16,837 nt of DNA from an uncultured archaeon (GTDB lineage Archaea > Nanobdellota > Nanobdellia > Woesearchaeales > CAIVOO01). Below, in pieces: positions 1 to 5,423 of this stretch. The position numbers were made by a program, and so were the translations under genes. The notes below the pieces were generated by a model. That model made no database searches. It had not been told where the DNA came from and worked only from the letters and a program-made list of their open reading frames with translations. The DNA is taken from the NCBI GenBank assembly GCA_903907555.1, contig CAIVOO010000148.1:1-16837 (forward strand), given 5' to 3'. The stretch's first letter is position 1. Each line of letters opens with the position of its first letter.

Positions 1-701
1 AGGATTATGAATCCAGTCTCGAAAAATCCGAAAACTTTCGCCAATGCAGGTCCTGCTGCCTGGGCAGCCTCTCCCGGAATAAGATTCTGAGCAAACTTGA
101 TAAGGAAATAATTCAATCCAGCAACCACTGAAGCGCTTCCAATGCCTTGAATGGCTCCATATATTGTTGAAGATGATATAACAAGTATGAACGCAGCAAA
201 CACTGTTGCCAATACAACATACCAGAATATCTGGGTATAAAATTTATGCCCTTGTTCTGAAACAAGCGCAAGAGTATTATCCCCTCCTGACTGGAAACAT
301 TCTATTACAGAGCAGTTATACTGCTTGTAATAGAATTTGTCAAATAAAGACTCTGCAAATAAATTAAACATCTTGTTGGGGCTTGTTTGGCTTATTTTTT
401 CGCAGCTTACTTCCAATTCTTTCATCCCAGCAAATCCCTGATCTCCGAGAGGGATAATGACTGTGCTTTTCTTAGAGCACTCAATCTCAATCATTTTCTG
501 GAAATCAGAGCTGTTGAACTGCTCATTGCCGGATTCTTTTCCCATAGTGCTAATTATAGTGTCTACAAATATAGGCTTGAAATTGTCGTAAGCTGATAGA
601 TTCTTCAAGCCGTAAGTCATGACAGCAAATGATAATAAAATAACAAGAAGAGTGCCTCCAATTACTTTGCCTAGGCCTTTCAGTATTGGTTTAAACTCCA
701 T
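1..701 (-). CDS. Membrane protein of unknown function (C-terminus cut off by window edge)
   Basis: An open frame runs from the ATG at 701 to the window edge without a stop (233 codons seen), so the C-terminus is missing. Residues about 8-31 form an N-terminal membrane segment. A region of about 120 residues with four cysteines (75, 100, 130, 135) follows, probably outside the cell. Hydrophobic segments lie near 155-177 and 186-206. An in-frame GTG at 716 is a possible alternative start, but a TATA box (724-731) 23-30 bp before the ATG supports ATG and a leaderless message. I recognise no family. Cysteine spacing and topology suggest an envelope protein with disulfides. It is divergent from the SurA-like gene, with about 83 bp between starts. 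Confidence 0.7.
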   Translation of the reverse strand, partial: MEFKPILKGLGKVIGGTLLVILLSFAVMTYGLKNLSAYDNFKPIFVDTIISTMGKESGNEQFNSSDFQKMIEIECSKKSTVIIPLGDQGFAGMKELEVSCEKISQTSPNKMFNLFAESLFDKFYYKQYNCSVIECFQSGGDNTLALVSEQGHKFYTQIFWYVVLATVFAAFILVISSSTIYGAIQGIGSASVVAGLNYFLIKFAQNLIPGEAAQAAGPALAKVFGFFETGFII

Positions 702-723
702 AACGCCGTAAAACACATCATTA

Positions 724-731
724 TTTATAAA
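724..731 (-). promoter_or_regulatory. TATA box of the membrane protein gene starting at 701
   Basis: A perfect TTTATAAA lies 23-30 bp upstream of the start codon at 701, the spacing expected of an archaeal leaderless promoter. The motif is palindromic, but its distance to the 785 start (over 50 bp) fits the minus-strand gene better. Confidence 0.6.
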
Positions 732-754
732 TATTCCATTTTAGAATCATAACA

Positions 755-765
755 TTTATGAATAT
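755..765 (+). promoter_or_regulatory. Probable TATA box of the SurA-like/DHH unit
   Basis: TTTATGAATAT lies 20-30 bp before the ATG at 785, so transcription would start at or very near the start codon. Weaker than the other boxes because of the G. Confidence 0.45.
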
Positions 766-784
766 CCTATATTAGTACAGCCTT

Positions 785-1465
785 ATGAAAAAGCAAAATC
801 TTAAACAAAAAAGACAACAATTATTCAAGAAGGAATATCTCATCGCATTGGGTGTTTTGGTGTTTATCATCGCGGTTGCCGCTGTTGTGCTGAACATTGA
901 CAAGATTACAAAGTCTGTTGGCAAGGACGTGGTGGCGGTTGTGAATGGGCAGTCCATCACACAAAAAGACATAGATGACATTTGGACGACCCTGCCTGAG
1001 AATGTCAAAACAACAACCAGCAAAGATTCCATAAAGGAGCTGCTTGTTAACCAGTCAATAATGGAAGCTGTTGTCTTGCAGGAAGCTGCAAAGAAAGGAA
1101 TCTCTGCTTCTGACCAGGAAGTCAGTGACTTGATTACAACAGTATCAGAGAGAGCGAACATGTCGCAGGCTCAGCTTAATGATTTCCTTTCACAGCAGGG
1201 GCTTAGCATGGAATTCCTGAAAAACACTTACAAGAAACAGCTTATAGTCCTGAAAGTGCTTAATGAAACTGCGAATTCAATAGTTGTCAGCGACGCAGAA
1301 GTAGAGAAGTTCTACAATGATTACAATTACTTCTTTATCGATGCAGATAATCAGACAATGCCGTTGACAGATGTTAAGGAGCAGATAAAAGCTAAGCTTG
1401 TTCAGGATAAAGTTCAAGAGTATGTTGATGGGCTGGTTGCCACCGCAACAATAGTCAGGAAATGA
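785..1465 (+). CDS. Membrane-anchored SurA-like chaperone lacking a PPIase domain
   Basis: This 226-aa protein has a basic N-terminus, one membrane segment (about 18-38) and a SurA/PrsA-type N-terminal chaperone domain from about 48, opening with the characteristic VVAVVNGQSITQKDIDD. The last part (about 190-226, TDVKEQIKAKLVQDK...) resembles the helix that follows the parvulin domain in SurA/PrsA proteins. No parvulin PPIase domain lies between the two halves; a stretch of only about 20 residues joins them. The expected role, from the family, is holding unfolded secreted proteins outside the membrane. The stop overlaps the start of the DHH gene by 4 nt (ATGA), so the two are co-transcribed and probably translationally coupled. 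Fold assignment is fairly secure; the clients are unknown. Confidence 0.8.
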   Translation: MKKQNLKQKRQQLFKKEYLIALGVLVFIIAVAAVVLNIDKITKSVGKDVVAVVNGQSITQKDIDDIWTTLPENVKTTTSKDSIKELLVNQSIMEAVVLQEAAKKGISASDQEVSDLITTVSERANMSQAQLNDFLSQQGLSMEFLKNTYKKQLIVLKVLNETANSIVVSDAEVEKFYNDYNYFFIDADNQTMPLTDVKEQIKAKLVQDKVQEYVDGLVATATIVRK

Positions 1466-2475
1466 GCTACGAGCAAACTGCTGAAAAGATAAGGGAGGAG
1501 CTTGAAAGTTCCAACAACCCTTTGTTTTTTTTTCATGACGATGGAGACGGACTGTGCTCTTTTCTTTTGATGTACAAGCACATCAACAAGGGAAAAGGCA
1601 TAATTGTCAAGGCGACTCCTCACATAACAAAGGATTTTCTAAGGCACATAGAAAGCAACATGGCTGACAAGGTTTTCATCCTTGACATAGCCTTGGTTGA
1701 CCAGGAATTCATTGATAACGCTGGAGTTCCTGTGTTCTGGGTTGACCATCATCAAGTTCTGGACAGGAAGAATGTGACTTACTTAAATCCAAGGATGTTC
1801 GGGAAAAATGTCCCTGCATCAAGGGCTTGCTATGACATTGTGAAAGAAAATATGTGGATATCTGCTGTTGGATGCATAGCAGACTGGCATCTGCCTGATT
1901 TCATTGACAAATTCATCGAGCAGTATCCAGAATTTCTTGAAAAAAAGATGCCTCCTGAAGAGGTGCAGCATAGCACAAAACTCGGAGAATTGGTGAGAAA
2001 GATGTCATTCAATCTCAAAGGCAAGTCTGCTGATGTGCATGCTGCCATGAAAATAATGACGCGCATTGATTCGCCTGACGAAATAATTAACGGGACAAGC
2101 TCGCGCGGAAGGTTCCTTCTGAAAAGGGCAGGAGCAATTGAAAAAATATATTTCAAGCTGCTGGGCAGGGTATTGAAGCATTCCAAGGAAAACCCAATAA
2201 TATTCATTTATGACGACAGCACAATGAGCCTGTCAGCAGAGCTCTCAAACGAACTAATATACAGGTTCCCTGAGAAAGTGATTTTGATCGGCAGGGAGCG
2301 CGGCGGTGAAGTGAAATTCTCAATGCGCTCTGCAAAGCTGGATTTGAACAAGCTGATGCCGAAGTTCCTTGAAGGCCTTGAAGGCAGGGGAGGCGGGCAT
2401 GAATACGCTGTTGGTGTTGTGATAAAAAAAGAAGGACTCGATAAATTCATTGAGAATGTGAAAAAATCATTATAG
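1462..2475 (+). CDS. DHH/DHHA1-family phosphoesterase (archaeal RecJ-like)
   Basis: A 337-aa soluble protein with both halves of the DHH superfamily. Motif I is H25-D26-D27-G28-D29-G30, motif II is in ILDIAL (D75), and motif III is D95-H96-H97. A further Asp-containing motif lies near CIADWH, and the C-terminal DHHA1 substrate-binding loop is GGGHEYAVGV near 312-321. All expected metal-binding positions are present, so it should be an active Mn-dependent phosphoesterase. Family substrates range from single-stranded DNA or RNA (RecJ, GAN) to short oligonucleotides and cyclic dinucleotides. Length and lack of extra domains do not decide which. Its ATG overlaps the stop of the SurA-like gene (ATGA). 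Its last 6 bases overlap the tail of the convergent Nudix gene. Confidence 0.88.
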   Translation: MSYEQTAEKIREELESSNNPLFFFHDDGDGLCSFLLMYKHINKGKGIIVKATPHITKDFLRHIESNMADKVFILDIALVDQEFIDNAGVPVFWVDHHQVLDRKNVTYLNPRMFGKNVPASRACYDIVKENMWISAVGCIADWHLPDFIDKFIEQYPEFLEKKMPPEEVQHSTKLGELVRKMSFNLKGKSADVHAAMKIMTRIDSPDEIINGTSSRGRFLLKRAGAIEKIYFKLLGRVLKHSKENPIIFIYDDSTMSLSAELSNELIYRFPEKVILIGRERGGEVKFSMRSAKLDLNKLMPKFLEGLEGRGGGHEYAVGVVIKKEGLDKFIENVKKSL

Positions 2476-3180
2476 GCATTTCTTGCTTACAACCTTGCTT
2501 CCAACAAACTTGCCATCCTTCATTGTTCTCTCAACTTCGATCAAAAAGAACTTGTCAGAATCAAACATGTCGCCTATCGCATCAAGCGGAAAGCTGTTTC
2601 TTGACTTGTATTCTTCCAAAGTCATCCATTCATTTTCTGCCTTGTGAGTTTTTTCAATCAATTTGCCACTGACTTTGCTTATTTCAACGATGAATTGCAG
2701 ATGGTGATACAAAATATTGCTATTTTCTATAGTTTTTGTCTGCTCCAATCCACGCAATACTAAATTTTCTGCATCCAGTCCTGTCTCTTCCTTAAAATCA
2801 CGCTTTGCACACTCGAGAACATTCCAGCCAAAATTTATTTTTCCGGAAATGAAACCCCAGTAGCCGTAAAACGGCTCCTTCAAGCGCTTTTGCAGAAGGA
2901 ATTTATCTCCATTCCTGATTATCAAGAAATGATTTAATGTCGGGAATTTAGCCTTGTCGCCAGAATCCCCTTCGATGAAAGCGCTAAGCTTCTTCCCTTC
3001 TGAAGTAAGTCTGTAAGAATTATCCTTCTTTTCAACCAATCCCTGCTCTTCAAGCTTGTTAAGGTGATATGCGAAAGCATTGGATTCTCCCTCCTTGCCC
3101 CACAGCTCATTGAACGACATAGAAGGATTATGAATTAGCTTCAGTATGATTTTCCTTTGAAGTTCGTGTTCGAGATTCAT
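2470..3180 (-). CDS. Winged-helix plus Nudix domain protein
   Basis: This 236-aa protein has two domains. Residues about 1-70 look like a winged helix-turn-helix of the ArsR/MarR style: a FNELWGKEGESNAFAYHLNKLEEQGLV recognition region followed by a beta wing. Residues about 80-215 are a Nudix fold. The Nudix box spans 113-135 (G113 ... R127-D-F-K-E-E-T-G-L135). The metal-binding E131-E132 are intact, but the first Glu of the consensus is Trp119 and the Glu of RE is Asp128. This could be a nucleotide-derivative hydrolase carrying its own DNA-binding domain, or a Nudix-type transcription regulator (as in NrtR-like proteins) that senses rather than cleaves. A TATA box at 3202-3212 makes it leaderless. 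Its stop region overlaps the DHH gene. Confidence 0.85.
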   Translation of the reverse strand: MNLEHELQRKIILKLIHNPSMSFNELWGKEGESNAFAYHLNKLEEQGLVEKKDNSYRLTSEGKKLSAFIEGDSGDKAKFPTLNHFLIIRNGDKFLLQKRLKEPFYGYWGFISGKINFGWNVLECAKRDFKEETGLDAENLVLRGLEQTKTIENSNILYHHLQFIVEISKVSGKLIEKTHKAENEWMTLEEYKSRNSFPLDAIGDMFDSDKFFLIEVERTMKDGKFVGSKVVSKKCL

Positions 3181-3201
3181 GACGGGAAGGAAGCATAACT
3201 T

Positions 3202-3212
3202 CTATTTATATT
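3202..3212 (-). promoter_or_regulatory. TATA box of the HTH-Nudix gene
   Basis: On the minus strand AATATAAATAG lies 22-32 bp upstream of the ATG at 3180, giving a leaderless transcript. It sits between the gene and the tRNA-Gly terminator tract. Confidence 0.6.
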
Positions 3213-3230
3213 GGTATCTCAAAACTATTT

Positions 3231-3242
3231 GAGAAAAAAGAA
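3231..3242 (-). terminator. T-rich terminator of tRNA-Gly
   Basis: Reading the minus strand, a run of six T (3234-3239) in a pyrimidine-rich stretch begins 3 nt after the tRNA discriminator base. Archaeal termination uses such T tracts. This would separate the tRNA transcript from the Nudix gene downstream. Confidence 0.6.
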
Positions 3243-3331
3243 TGCGTCGGCCGGGACTTTCGTGATTTCTCAGTTCGAACCCGGATAGTCAGCTTGGAAG
3301 GCTGAAGTCCTAACCGTTAGACCACCGACGC
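3243..3331 (-). tRNA. tRNA-Gly (anticodon TCC) interrupted in the T-loop
   Basis: The acceptor arms GCGTCGG and CCGACGC pair perfectly, with discriminator A at 3243 and no encoded CCA. The D-arm is GTCT/GGAC around a loop with the conserved GG. The anticodon stem TCAGC/GCTGA encloses loop CTTCCAA, giving anticodon TCC (Gly, reading GGA). The T-stem CCGGG/CCCGG is perfect. The T-loop reads TTCGAA and is then broken by 17 extra bases (3257-3273). Removing them gives TTCGAAT and a standard 72-nt tRNA. The promoter TATA box is at 3357-3364 and a T-tract terminator follows. All stems fit once the intron is removed. Confidence 0.95.
3257..3273 (-). other. 17-nt BHB intron in the tRNA-Gly T-loop (position 59/60)
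   Basis: The insert folds with its exons into a textbook archaeal bulge-helix-bulge. The T-stem is the outer helix. TTCG of the T-loop pairs with CGAA near the intron 3' end as the 4-bp central helix. AAC and AGT are the two 3-nt bulges, and TGA/TCA closed by a GAAA loop is the inner helix. Cutting after the second base of each bulge removes exactly 17 nt and restores the T-loop TTCGAAT. Introns outside 37/38 are known in some Crenarchaeota and DPANN archaea and need a splicing endonuclease of broad specificity; that enzyme is not in this window. Confidence 0.9.
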
Positions 3332-3356
3332 AACAAATGATTGGTTAAGTATTTGG

Positions 3357-3364
3357 TTTATAAA
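3357..3364 (-). promoter_or_regulatory. TATA box of tRNA-Gly
   Basis: TTTATAAA lies 26-33 bp upstream of the tRNA 5' end. The tRNA-His gene has its TATA box at exactly the same spacing. Confidence 0.7.
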
Positions 3365-3385
3365 GATTTTGTATTATTTTCAAGT

Positions 3386-3431
3386 GTGGAGCCTCTAAAG
3401 TTGTGTTAGAAGTTTAGCTTTTGGTCTCCAC
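3386..3431. repeat. Small nested hairpin between tRNA-Gly and the deacetylase gene
   Basis: GTGGAG (3386-3391) pairs with CTCCAC (3426-3431), and inside it CTAAA (about 3395-3399) pairs with TTTAG (about 3413-3417). It lies between the outward-facing promoters of tRNA-Gly and the deacetylase gene, in a stretch (3365-3488) where I see no gene. It could be an operator, an unannotated small RNA or a chance fold. Confidence 0.35.
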
Positions 3432-3488
3432 CCCTCATCACAGTATAATAGAAAACACCAGCTTGCCATTATCGCATATTACCCACAA

Positions 3489-3498
3489 TATTTAAATA
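3489..3498 (+). promoter_or_regulatory. TATA box of the deacetylase/glycosyltransferase unit
   Basis: TATTTAAATA lies 23-32 bp before the ATG at 3521, giving a leaderless message. No comparable box precedes the second gene, which fits a two-gene transcript. Confidence 0.65.
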
Positions 3499-3520
3499 CC
3501 TTTCAAGGCAAGTTTAGGTT

Positions 3521-4156
3521 ATGAAATCAATACTTGTCATATGCAGCCATCCAGATGATGAAGTTTTTGGTGTAGGCGGCACTATAGCGAAGTATTCTGA
3601 AGAGGGCTACAAGGTTCATGTAGTGATATTTTCATATGGTGAGAGAAGCCATCCTTGGATAAAGGATAGCATTACAAAAGAGATTCGTATAAAAGAATCA
3701 AAAGCCGCGGGCGAGATAATAGGCTGTGATGAAACCATATTCTTTGGCTTGAAAGAGGGAAAATTTGCTGAGGAAGCTGAAGAAAAAAACATTAGTTCGA
3801 TGATTAAGAAAATAATCTTGAAAAGAAAGCCTGAAAAGATTTTCACGCATTCATCTGATGATCCGCTTCCAGACCATCAGGAGGTTTTCAAGGCAGTGAT
3901 GTCTTCTGTTGAGAAAATCAGCAAGAAGTATGAAGTGTATTGTTTTGAAGTTTGGAATCCAGTCAATCTCAAAAAGAGAAATTTGCCAAGGCTTTATGTT
4001 CCAATATCTTTAGAAAAGAAGTTAAGTGCGCTCAAATGTTTTCACAGCCAGACGCTTTCAATGATATCGCTTTTGTGGACAGTATATGTCAGGGCCATAA
4101 AAGCAGGATTGCAGTCAGGCTCAAGGTTTGCTGAGGTGTTTTACAAGGTAAGATGA
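3521..4156 (+). CDS. PIG-L/LmbE-family N-acetylsugar deacetylase
   Basis: A 211-aa protein with the hallmark zinc motif S-H10-P-D-D13-E14 near the N-terminus and the second ligand motif PLPDH119QEV. This matches the Zn-dependent deacetylases PIG-L, MshB, BshB and LmbE. These remove acetyl from N-acetylglucosamine on a lipid, inositol, malate or related acceptor. No membrane anchor is visible. Its TGA overlaps the ATG of a GT4 glycosyltransferase, so the likely order is that the transferase attaches a HexNAc sugar and this enzyme deacetylates it. The catalytic class is secure. The acceptor is unknown: an archaeal glycolipid, a surface glycan or a small thiol are all possible. Confidence 0.88.
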   Translation: MKSILVICSHPDDEVFGVGGTIAKYSEEGYKVHVVIFSYGERSHPWIKDSITKEIRIKESKAAGEIIGCDETIFFGLKEGKFAEEAEEKNISSMIKKIILKRKPEKIFTHSSDDPLPDHQEVFKAVMSSVEKISKKYEVYCFEVWNPVNLKKRNLPRLYVPISLEKKLSALKCFHSQTLSMISLLWTVYVRAIKAGLQSGSRFAEVFYKVR

Positions 4157-5286
4157 AGATACTGATAGTTTCGGACACTTACCTGCCCAAGAATGACGGG
4201 GTTGTGAAATTCCTGCGCCATGTAATCCCTGGGCTTAAGGAAAATTTTGAAGTCAAGCTTCTTGTTCCTGATTTCGGCCCAAGCGAAGATATTGATGTTG
4301 AAGTTGACAAGGTCCAGCTTTCTTCAGTAGTCAAGGCTGCTGGTTATCCTTCTGCTGAAATTTCATATAAAACCATGCAGGCTGTAAAGCGGGAAGTCCT
4401 GCAGGCAGATGTCATTTTTGTCCAGGATTTGGCTGTTTTAGGAGCTCTTGCAATACATTACGGAAAGAAATACGGAAAGAAAGTTGTTGTTTATGTCCAC
4501 CAGCTTGCATGGGACCAGCTGGCTGCAGTTAAAACCAAATCTCTCAGGCTTAAAAGAATCATTTCTGCAGTAGGCATCAGGGCTGCAAAGTCTCTTTACA
4601 AGAAATGCAATGTTGTGCTTCTGCCCTCGAGGGGAGTGGCTCAGTCTCTTGAAAGGCAGGGAATAAGGGGAAGAAGAGCCATAGTCAGGCTTGGAGTCGA
4701 CACAGACATGTTTGCTCCTGCAAAAAATAAGCAAGCGAGCAAGCTGAAAATAAAAATATCTAAGGATAAAATTGTAATAGGCTACTGCGGCAGGATAAGC
4801 AAGGAAAAAGATTTGGGAACATTGCTTGAAGCATTCGAGACTTTAAAGAAAAAGCACAGTAATTTGTACCTTTTGTTAGTTGGAGACGGCGAAGATGATG
4901 AGAAGAAGCGCTTCAATGGATTGAAGGATGTTAAAATAACAGGCTTCAAGGAAAATGTTATTCAATATTATCAGGCAATGGATATTTTCGTGCTTTCCTC
5001 GCTTACTGAAACAACATCATTGGCAACAATGGAAGCGCTTTCGTGCGGAATTCCTGTGATTGTGACGCCTGTCGGAAGAGTCAAGGAGTATGTGCATTCA
5101 GGCTATAACGGATTTTTTTTCCCGAAAAACAGTGCAGCAGCGCTTTCTGAAAAGCTGAATTATCTGATACGCAATCCTGAACAGCGCATAGCCATGGGAG
5201 AGCGCGCAAGAAAGAGCATGATAGGAAGAAGCTGGAAGAGAACAGTTGCGAAACTGATAAGGATATTCAATGATCTTGAAGTGTGA
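4153..5286 (+). CDS. GT4-family glycosyltransferase
   Basis: A 377-aa GT-B fold enzyme. The N-terminal Rossmann half starts MKILIVSDTYLPKNDGVVKF, with the Gly-rich acceptor loop of GT4 enzymes. The donor half carries GYCGRISKEKD (R214, K219), LLVGDGE, and the retaining GT4 E-x7-E motif (E286 and E294 in TETTSLATMEAL), followed by the CGIPVIVTPVGR and GYNGFFFP donor-binding loops. It has no transmembrane segment and would act at the inner membrane face or in the cytosol on an activated sugar (UDP-HexNAc is plausible). The 4-nt overlap (ATGA) with the deacetylase gene indicates coupling. Its 3' end faces the smc/MFS unit across the structured element. Confidence 0.9.
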   Translation: MKILIVSDTYLPKNDGVVKFLRHVIPGLKENFEVKLLVPDFGPSEDIDVEVDKVQLSSVVKAAGYPSAEISYKTMQAVKREVLQADVIFVQDLAVLGALAIHYGKKYGKKVVVYVHQLAWDQLAAVKTKSLRLKRIISAVGIRAAKSLYKKCNVVLLPSRGVAQSLERQGIRGRRAIVRLGVDTDMFAPAKNKQASKLKIKISKDKIVIGYCGRISKEKDLGTLLEAFETLKKKHSNLYLLLVGDGEDDEKKRFNGLKDVKITGFKENVIQYYQAMDIFVLSSLTETTSLATMEALSCGIPVIVTPVGRVKEYVHSGYNGFFFPKNSAAALSEKLNYLIRNPEQRIAMGERARKSMIGRSWKRTVAKLIRIFNDLEV

Positions 5287-5292
5287 TTAGTG

Positions 5293-5419
5293 TATTTGTT
5301 TAGCATCTCGAAATGCTTGAAATTGATTCTAGAGCTGACATCTCCCGTAGGGAGCATCCCCTCTGTCAGCCTGATAACATAGAATGACAGCATTTCGCCT
5401 TAGTGATGCTAAACAAATA
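5293..5419. repeat. 127-bp multi-stem inverted repeat between convergent genes
   Basis: The outer arms TATTTGTTTAGCATC (5293-5307) and their reverse complement (5405-5419) match perfectly over 15 bp. Nested inside are CGAAATGCT (5309-5317 with 5389-5397, 9 bp), ATTCTA (5326-5331 with 5380-5385), GCTGACA (5334-5340 with 5364-5370) and an apical hairpin CTCCC-GTA-GGGAG (5342-5354). In total 42 base pairs stack along one axis, with bulges mostly larger on the 3' side. The element fills almost the whole gap between the glycosyltransferase stop (5286) and the MFS stop (5424). A bidirectional 3'-end element, a MITE (the 13 inner bases of the arm are flanked by TA on both sides) or a structured RNA are all possible. 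It contains no coding frame of note. Confidence 0.8.
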
Positions 5420-5423
5420 ATAA

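Noticed and set aside
387..596. 69-aa plus-strand open frame
   Set aside because: It lies antisense to the truncated membrane protein gene, which has a better start, promoter and protein character.
3434..3440. GTGATGA on the minus strand, a possible C box of a C/D guide RNA
   Set aside because: No CTGA D box or internal D'/C' pair follows at workable spacing, so the match alone is not evidence.
3386..3442. Hairpin followed by ACA, considered as an archaeal H/ACA RNA
   Set aside because: ACA lies 8 nt beyond the stem rather than next to it, and no kink-turn or pseudouridylation pocket is evident.
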